Shown: positions 25,457 through 34,330, counted from the first letter of the stretch. The stretch: DNA of 64,000 nucleotides from Candidatus Saccharibacteria bacterium oral taxon 488 (GCA_005697215.1 CP040003.1:744001-808000); one strand, 5' to 3'. The notes: generated by a model from the letters alone, not told the origin. Numbers and translations: made by a program.

Positions 25457-27325
25457 TTATGCGTGCAGCTTTGCTTCCTTTGGTAGTTTCGTTCCCGAAA
25501 GAATCTCGTCCACCGCCGCTTCCTCCAGCGTTTCGTCCTTGAGCAGCGCCTCAGCCAATTTGTCAAGGAACGGACGGTTAGCTTTTAGTACCAGCATTGC
25601 CCGCTGCTTGGCCTCGGTGATCAGCTGCGACACTTCCTGATCAATCAATTTAGCAGTCTCATCCGAGTACGGCCGCTCGCGAGTCATCTTATCAAACATC
25701 AGCCCGCCGTTGTCTTCGTGGAACACTTGGTCGCGCAAGCTCTTGCCCATACCCTGCTCAATCACCATTTCCCGGGCAATCTCGGTGGCTTTACGCAAGT
25801 CTGAGCCAGCACCAGTAGTAATGCCGTCATCACCGTAAATAATCTGCTCAGCGATCCGGCCGCCCATCGCCCGAGCCAAGATATCCTTGAACTCATAGAC
25901 ATTGGTGTAGCTCTTATCCTCTGGCGGCAAGAACCAGGTGACGCCGCCAGTGCCGCCGCGCGGAATGATCGTCACCTTGTGAACCGGATCAGAATCCGGC
26001 AAGACGTGACCAACAATGGCGTGACCCGCCTCGTGATACGCCGTCAATTCCTTCTCGTGGTCGTTCATCACCTTAGCCTTGCGCTCTGGGCCAATTGCCA
26101 CTCGTTCAAATGCCTCGGTCAGCTCATTGTTTGAAATCTTCTTTTTGTTACGGCGCGCCGCGATAATTGCTGCTTCGTTGGCGATATTAGCGAGATCCGC
26201 TCCCGATGAGCCAGCCGTCTTGGCGGCCAATTTATCCAGGTCAACCGTCTCGTCGGTCGGCTTTTTCTTGAAATGAACTTTCAGAATTGCCTCGCGGTCT
26301 TTGCGCTCCGGCAGAGTAATCGTCACTCGCCGATCAAACCGACCCGGCCGCAGCAATGCTGGGTCCAGCACATCCGCCCGGTTGGTCGCCGCCAGCACGA
26401 TCACGTTAGTGTCGCCATCAAAGCCATCCATTTCCACCAAAATCTGGTTCAAGGTCTGCTCGCGCTCATCGTGGCCGCCGCCCATACCCGAGCCGCGCTT
26501 GCGGCCCACCGCGTCAATCTCGTCGATGAAAATGATACACGGCGCATTTTTCTTAGCTTTAGAAAAGAGATCACGCACCCGGCTGGCCCCAACACCGACG
26601 AACATCTCCACAAACTCCGAACCAGAAATCGAGAAGAACGGCACGCCGGCCTCGCCGGCCACCGCCCGCGCCAGCATGGTTTTACCGGTACCCGGATTAC
26701 CGACTAGCAATACGCCCTTCGGAATCTTAGCACCCAGCTCCTTGTATTTTTTCGGGTGCTTCAGGAAATCGACAACCTCTTGCAAGTCCTGCTTGGCGTT
26801 GTCATTACCGGCGATATCCTCAAACAGCACCTTCTCTTTGTCTTCGCCATACAGCCGCGCCTTTGACTTGCCAAAGCCCATCGCTTGATTATTCTGCCCC
26901 TGGGCCTGGCGCATCATGAACATGAAGAAGATCACGATGATCACTACCGGCACGATCATCACTGTCAGATTCCACAGCACCTCGCCGGTTTGCGATGGCG
27001 GTAGAACGTTAATTTCGACCTTGGCGTCCTTGTTCAAACCTTGCTCGTAAATCGTACTGCCGGATTCCTTGACTGATTTCTCGGTCGGCTGTTTTTGGCC
27101 TTTGGGAGTAACTTTCAAATCATTGCCCTGGATATCAATCTTGGCAATTTCCCCGGCATTTGCCCGTCGCACTACATCGGTCAACGCGACATTCTTCAAG
27201 TTGCTATTTGGTGACAGCGCCGCGTACACTGCCAGCCCAAGAAACACAATGATTGCCCAAAACAGTCCCAGCCGAGCAACCTGCCCGACCCCTTTCTTAG
27301 TATTCTTTGGCGTCTTTCCTGCCAT
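25457..27325 (-). CDS. ftsH: ATP-dependent zinc metalloprotease FtsH
   Basis: 622 residues. N-terminal helix (about 20-37), extracytoplasmic domain, second helix (about 118-138), AAA+ domain with Walker A 'GNPGTGKT' and Walker B '[12 protein letters not shown]', second region of homology '[21 protein letters not shown]', and the zinc site 'HEAGH' with '[13 protein letters not shown]'. Membrane-bound quality-control protease that degrades misfolded membrane proteins and regulators. It lies between tilS (27-nt gap) and murJ (6-nt gap). Confidence 0.98.
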   Translation of the reverse strand: MAGKTPKNTKKGVGQVARLGLFWAIIVFLGLAVYAALSPNSNLKNVALTDVVRRANAGEIAKIDIQGNDLKVTPKGQKQPTEKSVKESGSTIYEQGLNKDAKVEINVLPPSQTGEVLWNLTVMIVPVVIIVIFFMFMMRQAQGQNNQAMGFGKSKARLYGEDKEKVLFEDIAGNDNAKQDLQEVVDFLKHPKKYKELGAKIPKGVLLVGNPGTGKTMLARAVAGEAGVPFFSISGSEFVEMFVGVGASRVRDLFSKAKKNAPCIIFIDEIDAVGRKRGSGMGGGHDEREQTLNQILVEMDGFDGDTNVIVLAATNRADVLDPALLRPGRFDRRVTITLPERKDREAILKVHFKKKPTDETVDLDKLAAKTAGSSGADLANIANEAAIIAARRNKKKISNNELTEAFERVAIGPERKAKVMNDHEKELTAYHEAGHAIVGHVLPDSDPVHKVTIIPRGGTGGVTWFLPPEDKSYTNVYEFKDILARAMGGRIAEQIIYGDDGITTGAGSDLRKATEIAREMVIEQGMGKSLRDQVFHEDNGGLMFDKMTRERPYSDETAKLIDQEVSQLITEAKQRAMLVLKANRPFLDKLAEALLKDETLEEAAVDEILSGTKLPKEAKLHA

Positions 27326-27352
27326 ACGTCACATAATCCTTTCTCTTTCGTC

Positions 27353-28198
27353 CTAGCGAGTCACTCGTTTTATTGTAACACTTTTTACGGACAATTTCAC
27401 CCGCACATTAGCGGCTGGCTGCCACACCGTTCCTGCTCGGCCAATTTTGATAGCAATCAGCAGTCGATCCAGCTGTGCTGAGAGTAGCGACACGCCAGTC
27501 AGTCGCTGCACTTCTCGGTGGAGTAGCTCGCGCGCCGGCTCAATTGGGATATGCGCCCAAAAATAACGACTGCCAAGACGTGACGACAACCGCAATGTCT
27601 CTTTATCAATCTCTCGGCGTAGCCGCCATTGCTGACGCCATAACCGACCAAGCGCCACCCGCTGCTGATCAGTCAATTTCATATGAAGCTGCCGACGCAG
27701 CTGATTACGCAGATAAGCATTTGACTGATTCGTCGCGTCCTCTACCCACTCCAGCCGATGGCGCAGTGCATAATCATATATGTCTTGCTTCGTCCATTCC
27801 AATAGCGGCCGCTCAATCCGCTGATCACCCATAGCCGCCAAGCCCCGCCAGCGCGTACCACGCCGCAGATTGAGTGCTATCGTCTCAATCACGTCATCCT
27901 GGTGATGAGCTGTCATCACGCGCCCACCCCAACGTGCCGCCGCGTCAAAGAGAAATTGATACCGCCGCTGACGCGCCACATCTTCGCTGGCTGCCGCGCC
28001 CAATTCTTCACGCCTCGTAATATACGGTACATCGTACCGGCGTGCTAGCCCTGCCACGAACTGCGCATCGGCCGCCGATTCTGCCCGAATGCCATGATCA
28101 AAGTGAGCCACCGCCACCTCGTCTTGCCCATGCCGTAATACGCTGTCGAGGAGTACCACGCTGTCCACCCCACCCGATACCGCAATCAGTCGCTTCAT
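27353..28198 (-). CDS. tilS: tRNA(Ile)-lysidine synthase
   Basis: 281 residues from the preferred start. PP-loop 'SGGVDS' at residues 7-12, then 'HFDHGIRAESAADAQFV' and 'HHQDDVIETIALNLRRGTRWRGLAAM', both TilS signatures. It changes C34 of tRNA-Ile(CAU) to lysidine so that AUA is read as isoleucine. The C-terminal substrate domains are short compared with E. coli TilS, as in many small genomes. A CATAAT box ends 6 nt before this ATG; an upstream ATG at 28216 is less likely. A candidate tRNA-Ile(CAU) substrate is at 34875. Confidence 0.92.
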   Translation of the reverse strand: MKRLIAVSGGVDSVVLLDSVLRHGQDEVAVAHFDHGIRAESAADAQFVAGLARRYDVPYITRREELGAAASEDVARQRRYQFLFDAAARWGGRVMTAHHQDDVIETIALNLRRGTRWRGLAAMGDQRIERPLLEWTKQDIYDYALRHRLEWVEDATNQSNAYLRNQLRRQLHMKLTDQQRVALGRLWRQQWRLRREIDKETLRLSSRLGSRYFWAHIPIEPARELLHREVQRLTGVSLLSAQLDRLLIAIKIGRAGTVWQPAANVRVKLSVKSVTIKRVTR

Positions 28199-28246
28199 GA
28201 GGATATTATGACACATACTGCGGGGCTACGTGATACAATACTCACT

Positions 28247-28891
28247 ATGCACGAGACAACCATCCTCTGCTTTGGTGATTCCAACACCTTTGGACAGCGG
28301 CCCGATATGAACGCGCGATATGACGAGTCGGTGCGCTGGCCGCGGCGGCTGGGGGTGCTACTAGCGGACGAGGCACGCCAATATTATGTCATCGAGGAGG
28401 GGCTAGGCGGTCGGCGGACTGACCTTGATCATCCTGACCCAGCCAAGCCGTCGAGAAATGGCTGGACGTATTTTCCGCCGTGCCTGGCCAGTCATCAGCC
28501 CGACATCGCCATCATCATACTGGGAACAAATGATGCCCAGCTCTGCCACCAGCGACCAGTTGAGGCGATCGTGACGGCACTGGCGCACTACGTCACGTAT
28601 TGTCACGAATCAGACGTCACACCGCTACTTGTTGCACCACTCATCCCAGACCCTGCTGGCCTGTTCAACGAGGCAATCGTACCGCGATCGGCATGGCACT
28701 TTGATGATACAGCCGTGGCGACACTAACTGCACTGCCTGAAAAAATTCGAACCTATGCTACTAAATATAATGTTGCGTTTTTCGACGCCAACACATATGC
28801 CAAGGCCGGTGTAGACGGACTGCACTGGACAGCAGCGGGTCACGAGCGATTTGCCCGAGCAATCGCCCAGATGATACGTGAGATAGCGTAG
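28247..28891 (+). CDS. SGNH/GDSL family hydrolase
   Basis: 214 residues from the preferred start, where TACAAT ends 7 nt before the ATG (leaderless type). Block I 'CFGDSNTFG' with the catalytic Ser (about residue 10), block II 'GLGGRRTD', block III 'ILGTNDAQ', and block V 'DGLHWTAAGHERFA' with the catalytic Asp and His. No signal peptide, so it acts in the cytoplasm on an unknown ester. Similar proteins are annotated as arylesterase or lysophospholipase-like. Divergent from tilS. Confidence 0.9.
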   Translation: MHETTILCFGDSNTFGQRPDMNARYDESVRWPRRLGVLLADEARQYYVIEEGLGGRRTDLDHPDPAKPSRNGWTYFPPCLASHQPDIAIIILGTNDAQLCHQRPVEAIVTALAHYVTYCHESDVTPLLVAPLIPDPAGLFNEAIVPRSAWHFDDTAVATLTALPEKIRTYATKYNVAFFDANTYAKAGVDGLHWTAAGHERFARAIAQMIREIA

Positions 28892-28896
28892 AATAC

Positions 28897-29214
28897 TCAA
28901 ACGTCAGTTAGTTTGATGTCTTCGATTTCGCTGGGCCCCACCCAATAGACTCGATCGCCAGCCTCAAAAATAGGCACTGCTGCTGCCGCTAATACTGAGG
29001 AAATTCGTTCTTCTGTTAACCCCTTAAAGGCTAGATTTTTGAAAAAATCAGCTCTTTTTATACCAGCATCACCAGCACGACGTAGGATAAACTTTGCCAC
29101 TTCACTAATATTGGCGTCAGCCGGAGAAGCCTCGGGCTGACGCAGAGTGTCCCACCCCCCATGGTCTTGAGATGGTAATTCCTTCGTCGGCATAGTTGGC
29201 ATCATTTCGCTCAT
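28897..29214 (-). CDS. Hypothetical protein
   Basis: 105 residues. Not recognised. The N-terminal 35 residues look flexible; the rest (about 36-100) predicts three helices and a beta hairpin in a winged-helix-like order ('ISEVAKFILRRAGDAGIKRADFFKNL', 'LTEERISSVLAAAAVPIFEAGDRVYWVG'), so nucleic-acid binding is possible. GGGAGG lies about 13 nt before the ATG. Faces the SGNH gene tail to tail with a 5-nt gap. Confidence 0.6.
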   Translation of the reverse strand: MSEMMPTMPTKELPSQDHGGWDTLRQPEASPADANISEVAKFILRRAGDAGIKRADFFKNLAFKGLTEERISSVLAAAAVPIFEAGDRVYWVGPSEIEDIKLTDV

Positions 29215-29311
29215 AGTTTGTCTATATCCTCCCCGATATTATTTTCACAAGTATATCATCATATCGTCAACTCTTGCAACAAGGAGGGTAATATGTTCCT
29301 CATACACTACA

Positions 29312-29341
29312 TTAAAATACCGCGGCCCGTACAGACCGCGG
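29312..29341 (-). terminator. Terminator of tRNA-Met
   Basis: CCGCGG (29320-29325) pairs with CCGCGG (29336-29341) around a 10-nt loop, followed on the minus strand by TATTTTAATG. It lies 15 nt past the tRNA 3' end. Confidence 0.65.
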
Positions 29342-29355
29342 ATAAAAAACAATTC

Positions 29356-29432
29356 TGGTAGCACCGGGTGGACCCGAACCACCGACCTCAGGCTTATGAG
29401 TCCTGCGCTCTAACCAGCTGAGCTACGGTGCC
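29356..29432 (-). tRNA. tRNA-Met (elongator, anticodon CAU)
   Basis: 77-nt cloverleaf on the minus strand with acceptor GGCACCG paired near the 3' end, D arm AGCTCAGCTGGTTAGAGC, anticodon loop CTCATAA and T arm GGTTCGGGTCC, CCA encoded. The body resembles Gram-positive elongator tRNA-Met more than tRNA-Ile2, though the closing pair of the anticodon stem (A-G) is mismatched. Confidence 0.88.
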
Positions 29433-29547
29433 ACACGTCACCAATTGTACCAAACGAGTCAGAAAATCTCAACCGCCTCAAAAGCCTATCTGTCAGATGA
29501 GACCAAACTGCTACCCAAACAAAGGCCGATCCGTACTGCCCACAGAG

Positions 29548-29706
29548 CTAAGCTGCCAGCTCCACGCCTTCTTCGTCCAGCAGCTCCAGTCGCCGCACTA
29601 CCAATGAACGTAGCTCCTCGCACGTCCGCCGGCGCTGCCATGTCCGCAGCTGGTCATTATTGACCGCAGCTAAAAATTGCCCAAGCTCGTGCTCAGTGAT
29701 ATCCAT
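29548..29706 (-). CDS. 52-residue hypothetical protein with own promoter
   Basis: Encodes 52 residues (MDITEHELGQFLAAV...), rich in Glu, Arg and Leu and likely all-helical ('TCEELRSLVVRRLELLDEEG'). Support: AAAGG 7 nt before the ATG and a well-formed TTGCAC-17-TATAGT promoter about 37 nt further upstream on the same strand. No family recognised. The 29433-29547 stretch to the tRNA shows nothing else. Confidence 0.5.
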   Translation of the reverse strand: MDITEHELGQFLAAVNNDQLRTWQRRRTCEELRSLVVRRLELLDEEGVELAA

Positions 29707-29742
29707 GTTGTTGCCTTTCTGTGTTTGTTAAACCGTGGCTTT

Positions 29743-29771
29743 ACTATAGCACACATTTGACATAAGTGCAA
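29743..29771 (-). promoter_or_regulatory. Promoter of the 52-residue protein gene
   Basis: Minus strand: -35 TTGCAC (29766-29771), 17 nt, -10 TATAGT (29743-29748). The leader to the ATG at 29706 is about 30 nt and contains the SD. Confidence 0.6.
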
Positions 29772-29869
29772 TAGTATGACAGTTCGCATCATTACCCGAC
29801 CAATGCTCCCACCGGCTTCCCTCAGCAAACCGCTTGTGATAAACTGGAGGGAGAGGATTTTACACAAAC

Positions 29870-30601
29870 ATGACCCCGGCTATCATTTCATCACTCGCCA
29901 TCGTCGCCTTCTCGGCACTGATCCACGCTAGTTTTCAGCTCAGCGTCAGCGTCTTGACCTTGCTCAGCGGCCATTCCCTCGGCAAGCAAACCGCCCGCCG
30001 AAAAGTATTGCGACTGATGAATGGATTTGTGTGTGGAGTGTTGGTGCTGACCGCACTGCTAATATCGGCGATCGTCTACTATCTGTCGCTGGTCATTCAT
30101 CACGCCGCTCAGGCCGAGCAGCTGGTAGCGGCCATCATCTGCGGGCTGATGGTCGGGCTGGGTGTGGCGACTTGGGCGGTGTACTACCGACGAGGCGAAG
30201 GTACGGCCTTGTGGCTACCGCGCAGCTTCGCGACCTACCTATCAAAGCGCTCAAAAGCGACGCGTCACAGCGCCGAGGCCTTTAGTCTCGGGATGGCGAG
30301 CGTGGTGGCCGAGTTACTGTTTATCATCGGGCCAATGGCAGCGGCGGGGCTGGCAACCGTCCTACTACCATCAACCGAGTGGCGGCTCATCGCCATCGCC
30401 CTTTACGTCGTCATATCGCTGCTATCACTGGTCGTCGTATTAATGCTGGTCGGTAGCGGCCATTCCCTCGCCCATCTGCAACAGTGGCGGATGGCGCATA
30501 AACGTTTCTTGCAATTTGCAGCTGGCGGCAGCTTGATCATCTTGGGCAGCTTTTTGTTCGTTGATCGAGTACTTGGCATCGTCAGCTACGGAGGTTTTTG
30601 A
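29870..30601 (+). CDS. Hypothetical six- to seven-helix membrane protein
   Basis: 243 residues. Hydrophobic segments at about 5-30, 50-78, 85-105, 140-165, 170-195 and 215-238. Two related motifs, 'LLSGHSLG' (about 31-38) near the start and 'LVGSGHSL' near residue 200, suggest an inverted two-half architecture as in LysE/CcdA/NicO-like transporters, but no family match is certain. An SD (GGAGGGAGAGG) lies about 12 nt upstream. First gene of an operon with the ATP-cone, oxidoreductase and CutA genes; the next start overlaps its stop. Confidence 0.7.
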   Translation: MTPAIISSLAIVAFSALIHASFQLSVSVLTLLSGHSLGKQTARRKVLRLMNGFVCGVLVLTALLISAIVYYLSLVIHHAAQAEQLVAAIICGLMVGLGVATWAVYYRRGEGTALWLPRSFATYLSKRSKATRHSAEAFSLGMASVVAELLFIIGPMAAAGLATVLLPSTEWRLIAIALYVVISLLSLVVVLMLVGSGHSLAHLQQWRMAHKRFLQFAAGGSLIILGSFLFVDRVLGIVSYGGF

Positions 30602-30900
30602 TGTCAGAAGGGCACCCAAACCGACCAATCATCGATGTCGTTAAGCGCGGCAAGCGGCCGAGCGAAGAGTTTGATCCGACAAAGCTCCACCACTCTATCA
30701 TGGCGACCTGCCTGAGTATCCGCACGCCCGAAGGCCAAGCTGATGATATCGCCAAGTCAGTCACTCTCGGCGTGATGAGCTGGTGCGAGACCCGGCCAGA
30801 AATTACCACAAACGACATCCGACACCGCGCGACGCAGCTGCTGCAGAAACTACACACCGATGCAGCATTTGTTTATCAACACCATAAGACGATCATGTAG
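30601..30900 (+). CDS. Stand-alone ATP-cone domain protein
   Basis: 99 residues. After a short leader it reads 'IIDVVKRGKRPSEEFDPTKLHHSIMATCL', 'QADDIAKSVTLGVMSWC', 'ITTNDIRHRATQLLQKL' and 'AFVYQHHK', the complete ATP-cone fold known from NrdR and class I/III ribonucleotide reductases. There is no zinc ribbon (unlike NrdR) and no enzyme domain. ATP-cones bind ATP/dATP and act as allosteric switches. The ATG overlaps the upstream stop (TGATG), and GGAGG lies 5 nt before it. Its partner in this operon is unknown; a role as a nucleotide-sensing subunit is a guess. Confidence 0.85.
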   Translation: MSEGHPNRPIIDVVKRGKRPSEEFDPTKLHHSIMATCLSIRTPEGQADDIAKSVTLGVMSWCETRPEITTNDIRHRATQLLQKLHTDAAFVYQHHKTIM

Positions 30901-30907
30901 GGGGCAC

Positions 30908-32284
30908 ATGGCACAAAAACCAACTTTTGACTATGATGTAATTGTTATCGGCAGCGGGGCCGGCGGTTCACCAGCCGCAACTGTCTTGGCGGGCGCTGGC
31001 AAGAAAGTCGCCATCATTGAGCGCGGTACCTTTGGCGGCGAATCCCCAAACTGGGGCGACATTCCGACGGGCGCCCTACTCTACACTGCCGACGTCTACC
31101 ACGAGGCCAAAACAGCGGCCAAGTTCGGCCTGCGCACCAGCACGGTCGGCTATAATTATCCTTCGCTACTCGCCTGGAAAGACACCGCCATCAAGCGCAC
31201 CGGCACCGGCGGCAACCGCAGTTACTACGAAAAACAAGGCATCAGCGTCTTTACCGGCAGCGCCCACTTTCTCAGTCCTAACGAGATTACCGTTAGCCGC
31301 CGCCACTTATCAGCGCGCAAATTCCTGATCGCCAGCGGCTCAACCTGGCGCGATGATCACATCCCGGGTCTCGACGAAGTGGCTCATCACACGCCGCAAA
31401 CCATCCTCTCGCTCAAACGCCCGCCCAAAACGCTGTTCGTTGTCGGCTCTGGCACAACGGCGATGGAGCTCGCATATTTGTTCTCGACCTTTGGCAGCAA
31501 GGTGTATGTCGCCGAAACCGCCGGGCGCATCTTGCCCGAGTTTGATCAAGAAGTTGGCGAGCTGATCGCCGCTGACGCCAAGGCACAGCGCGGCATGAAC
31601 ATCCTCACCCAGACAAAGCTGGTCGCCGTCCAGAAAGACGGCATCGCAAAGCGCGTCACCTACGCTCGTGGTGGCCAGCAGCATTCAGTGCGCGTTGATG
31701 AAATCCTCATCGCCGACGACCGCCTACCGACGACCGACATTGGCCTAGAAAATGCGGGCGTAGCATATACTGAACATGGCATTCAAGTCAGCGAAGCGAT
31801 GCAGACTTCGGCGCGGCACATCTTTGCGGCTGGCAGCGTCGTTGACCTTCAGGCACAGACACACACCATTCTCAGCCACAGCCGCACCGCTGCACACAAC
31901 TTACTACACCGTAATTTCATCGCGCTTGACGATAGGCCGCGTTTGACGATCGCCTTCACCGACCCGCAGATTGCTCGGACGGGACTGGACGAGGACGACT
32001 GTCTGCGCCGCGATTTGAAAGTAAGCATTGCCCTTGCGCCACTGACCTTGACCGCTCGCAGCAACATCACCGACCGACGCAGTGGGTTTGTCAAATTGAT
32101 CAGCGACAAAAAAGGCGTCCTGCTCGGCGCCACCATCGTCGCACCAGGCGCCAGCGACTTGATGACCGGCCTCAGCCTCGCCATCCGCCACGGCCTGACC
32201 GCCAAACAACTGATGAGCACGCCAAACTGTTTCGTTGCCTGGTCAGAGGCGGTGCGTATTGCGGCGGGGAAATTGGCAGCGTGA
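30908..32284 (+). CDS. Flavin pyridine-nucleotide oxidoreductase lacking the redox disulfide
   Basis: 458 residues from the SD-preceded ATG (AGGGGGCAC). FAD-binding 'DYDVIVIGSGAGGSPAA' (about 8-24), NAD-binding 'TLFVVGSGTTAMELAYLF', and 'IFAAGSVVD' place it with the mercuric reductase/dihydrolipoamide dehydrogenase family. The usual GGTCLNVGCIP motif is GGESPNWGDIP, so both redox cysteines are replaced (Ser and Asp), and the C-terminal HPT-E active-site His is also missing ('NCFVAWSEAV'). It cannot use the classical dithiol mechanism; an NAD(P)H oxidase or quinone-reductase-like role is possible. Third gene of the operon starting at 29870. Confidence 0.88.
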   Translation: MAQKPTFDYDVIVIGSGAGGSPAATVLAGAGKKVAIIERGTFGGESPNWGDIPTGALLYTADVYHEAKTAAKFGLRTSTVGYNYPSLLAWKDTAIKRTGTGGNRSYYEKQGISVFTGSAHFLSPNEITVSRRHLSARKFLIASGSTWRDDHIPGLDEVAHHTPQTILSLKRPPKTLFVVGSGTTAMELAYLFSTFGSKVYVAETAGRILPEFDQEVGELIAADAKAQRGMNILTQTKLVAVQKDGIAKRVTYARGGQQHSVRVDEILIADDRLPTTDIGLENAGVAYTEHGIQVSEAMQTSARHIFAAGSVVDLQAQTHTILSHSRTAAHNLLHRNFIALDDRPRLTIAFTDPQIARTGLDEDDCLRRDLKVSIALAPLTLTARSNITDRRSGFVKLISDKKGVLLGATIVAPGASDLMTGLSLAIRHGLTAKQLMSTPNCFVAWSEAVRIAAGKLAA

Positions 32285-32304
32285 TGGTAAGGAGTAAATA
32301 CTCC

Positions 32305-32604
32305 ATGACTATGGTATCAGTAGGAGAAGAGAGCGAAGCGAAGAACATCGCCAAAGCTCTCGTCGAGCAAAAACTGGCCGCGTGTGTGCAGCTGCTGCCG
32401 ATTCAGTCAACCTACATTTGGCAAGGAAATTTTGAATGCGATGCAGAGATCTTGATGCTTATCAAGTCGCGCAAAGATGACTTTGTGGCAATTGAAAGAG
32501 TAGTCAGGTCGCTCCATAGCTATGACGTAGCAGAGATAATCTCATTTGATATTACTGCTGGATCACAGCTATACCTTGACTGGATCGATGAGACATGTAG
32601 ATGA
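32305..32604 (+). CDS. cutA: CutA1-like divalent-cation tolerance protein
   Basis: 99 residues from the preferred ATG, matching the family's usual start; AAGGAG lies 11 nt upstream. An in-frame ATG at 32284 overlapping the oxidoreductase stop would add 7 residues. Motifs: 'AKNIAKALVEQKLAACVQLLP' and 'STYIWQGNFECDAEILMLIKS', then 'VRSLHSYDVAEIISFDI' and 'YLDWIDE'. CutA1 forms very stable trimers with a signal-protein (PII-like) fold; links to copper tolerance are debated. Last gene of the operon. Confidence 0.9.
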   Translation: MTMVSVGEESEAKNIAKALVEQKLAACVQLLPIQSTYIWQGNFECDAEILMLIKSRKDDFVAIERVVRSLHSYDVAEIISFDITAGSQLYLDWIDETCR

Positions 32605-32607
32605 ATG

Positions 32608-33162
32608 CTAAACAAGAGCATTCTCAATAATGTATTGAGGGGCCTCTGCAAATTTCTCTTTCCACAGACAATCCTTTAAGGCCACACCCCCGAGAAGTTT
32701 CCTTCTAACACTGAAAAAAGTTAATAAATCCCAGGGATCGGGCTTCTCCCCGTCCAAACGTTGCATCTGCACATCATGAAGTAAACCTACCAGCGGCGAT
32801 ACTCTATTACTATCAAACTGAAAGGTCGGATAAAGGTGATATCCGTGATCAGGAACTGCAAGAACGCTACCGCGGCGCACCGCAGCAAGTGTAATGCTGG
32901 AAGCATACTCCCCACCACCAAGTTCTTTGACAGCCTCTTCTGTCGTCAGGAATTGATTTTCTTTCAAGAGTTGATTTCTCGCCTCATTGGCGCGTGCAAT
33001 TGCCCCGAGGTACATCTGATACTCTGGCGACCTCGAATTACTCAAACCATCAGGACAGCCCTCTCTAAAATCTCTATAAATCTGACTCCTCCACTGAGCA
33101 TCGATTTCTGGAGGAAACTGTCTAGCGGGTAGTTGAGGCAATGAACTTAGACGCTCTGTCAT
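32608..33162 (-). CDS. Putative MbcA/ParS-like antitoxin domain protein (orphan)
   Basis: 184 residues. The central part 'FLTTEEAVKELGGGEYASSITLAAVRRGSVLAVPDHGYHLYPTFQ' region has the helix-turn-helix plus beta hairpin order of MerR/excisionase-like domains, and the C-terminus ('PLVGLLHDV...DPWDLLTFFSVRRKLLGGVALKDCL') looks like the MbcA/ParS toxin-binding module of RES-Xre pairs. No RES toxin gene is adjacent, so this is an orphan or a regulator. TATATT ends 8 nt before the ATG. The N-terminal 50 residues are not recognised. Confidence 0.6.
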   Translation of the reverse strand: MTERLSSLPQLPARQFPPEIDAQWRSQIYRDFREGCPDGLSNSRSPEYQMYLGAIARANEARNQLLKENQFLTTEEAVKELGGGEYASSITLAAVRRGSVLAVPDHGYHLYPTFQFDSNRVSPLVGLLHDVQMQRLDGEKPDPWDLLTFFSVRRKLLGGVALKDCLWKEKFAEAPQYIIENALV

Positions 33163-33251
33163 GATGTTCTAATATAGCATGACCAGGTCAAAAAGGCCAG
33201 AAACTAGGCCACTGCGGTCAATTTACGTCATAGCTTCACATGTATCAAAAT

Positions 33252-33276
33252 AAAAACGACCTCAACTCATGAGGCC
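33252..33276 (-). terminator. Terminator of initiator tRNA
   Basis: 7-bp stem GGCCTCA/TGAGGTC with a 5-nt loop, then CGTTTTTATTTTG on the minus strand, 18 nt past the tRNA 3' end. Confidence 0.75.
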
Positions 33277-33293
33277 GAAAAATCAATGAAACA

Positions 33294-33370
<77 letters not shown>

Positions 33371-33398
33371 GCACATTGTCCATCTTAGCAAACACGAA

Positions 33399-33839
33399 TT
33401 ATTTTTGCAAGTTCTGACTCGTCCGCCGCGCACCAAAGAGGAAATTGATCCACTGCTGGAAGTTACTGGTCGGTTGCTTTTGCGGCGTATTGTGGGCGGT
33501 CGGCTGCTGCTTGGCCGCGTCGGTTGACGGCACGATCAGCAGCTTTTCGCCGGGCGAGCCACGGCCCAGGCGCTGGCGCACCGCGAGATCAAGGTACTCA
33601 TCACTCTCATAATATTTCGATTCATACGCCAGCAGCTCAGTGCGTAATTTCTCGACCATCAGCTGGTACTTTTTTTGATCGACCATCTGTTGCAGTTCAT
33701 AATTGCGCTGCATCGACTCGATCGACCCCCACGCCCAACTCAGCGCGATCAGTGCCGCCGCCGCAACCACAACATTATTCAGCGTCAAATAATCGTGACG
33801 CACGTGGTACCAAAATCGTTTGAGTTTCAGCATGTTCAT
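33399..33839 (-). CDS. FtsB/DivIC-like septum formation protein
   Basis: 146 residues. A short basic N-terminus, one membrane helix (about 22-43) and a coiled coil ('MQRNYELQQMVDQKKYQLMVEKLRTELLAYE', about 43-80) followed by 'YYESDEYLDLAVRQRLGRGSPGEKLLIVP', the signature end of FtsB/DivIC family proteins. Members link FtsL and FtsQ in the divisome. A further 45-residue Gln/Thr-rich tail is unusual. A tRNA lies downstream; no other division genes are near. Confidence 0.85.
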   Translation of the reverse strand: MNMLKLKRFWYHVRHDYLTLNNVVVAAAALIALSWAWGSIESMQRNYELQQMVDQKKYQLMVEKLRTELLAYESKYYESDEYLDLAVRQRLGRGSPGEKLLIVPSTDAAKQQPTAHNTPQKQPTSNFQQWINFLFGARRTSQNLQK

Positions 33840-33932
33840 GTTGGTTTTATCAGAAGGTATGGCTATATTATGAGGGGTCAGGTGGGGTTAGTCAAGATGA
33901 GTGAGTATACGGAGGGTTTTTATGATAGTATC

Positions 33933-34306
33933 CTATGGAAGGTCATCGATAGTGAGCAAATTCCAGTTTTTGTCAATACGCTCCCATGTTCGGCGCTCCC
34001 ATTCAGGCGACAATCTTTTTCGAATTTGTGCCGCTGCTTCTGGATATCTGAGAGAGAAGTCATGCACAAGTTCTTCAGCTGTCTCGAACCGTCGTTTTGA
34101 CACTTTAGGCGCCTCCTGTTTGCCTGTTTCCAGGGCCCTCTCCCCAAGCTTTCTCGTATGCTCATACGGCGTCCGCATTTTTCACACACTGTTTCCTCGT
34201 GAGACATTCTCCCGTGAGCTGCATCTGCGGCAGATGTAGCCTCTGGCTGCTGAGCTACTGGTGGCTCTTGCTCTCGTGATCGGAATAGTCGCCATCGTTT
34301 CTTCAT
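33933..34306 (-). pseudogene. Hypothetical gene, probably frameshifted
   Basis: The frame starting at 34306 (MKKRWRLFRSREQ..., SD-like GTAGG) looks natural for about 43 residues up to 'VCEKCGRRM', after which it becomes Arg/Ser-rich and unconvincing. The overlapping frame ending at 33933 takes over at 'TRKLGERALETGKQEAPKVSKRR' and continues as a plausible helical, charged protein to 'WNLLTIDDLP'. A one-base shift near 34175 would join them. No family recognised. Alternatively, the second frame alone (start 34178) is the gene. Confidence 0.45.
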
Positions 34307-34330
34307 CCTACTTTTTAATATAACACAAAC

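Noticed and set aside
26273-26888. Long antisense frames within ftsH
   Set aside because: Common GC-biased shadow frames; the FtsH reading frame fully explains the bases.
29293-29358. 21-codon plus-strand frame with a good SD
   Set aside because: It overlaps the tRNA-Met terminator and the tRNA gene in antisense; SD-like sequence probably by chance.
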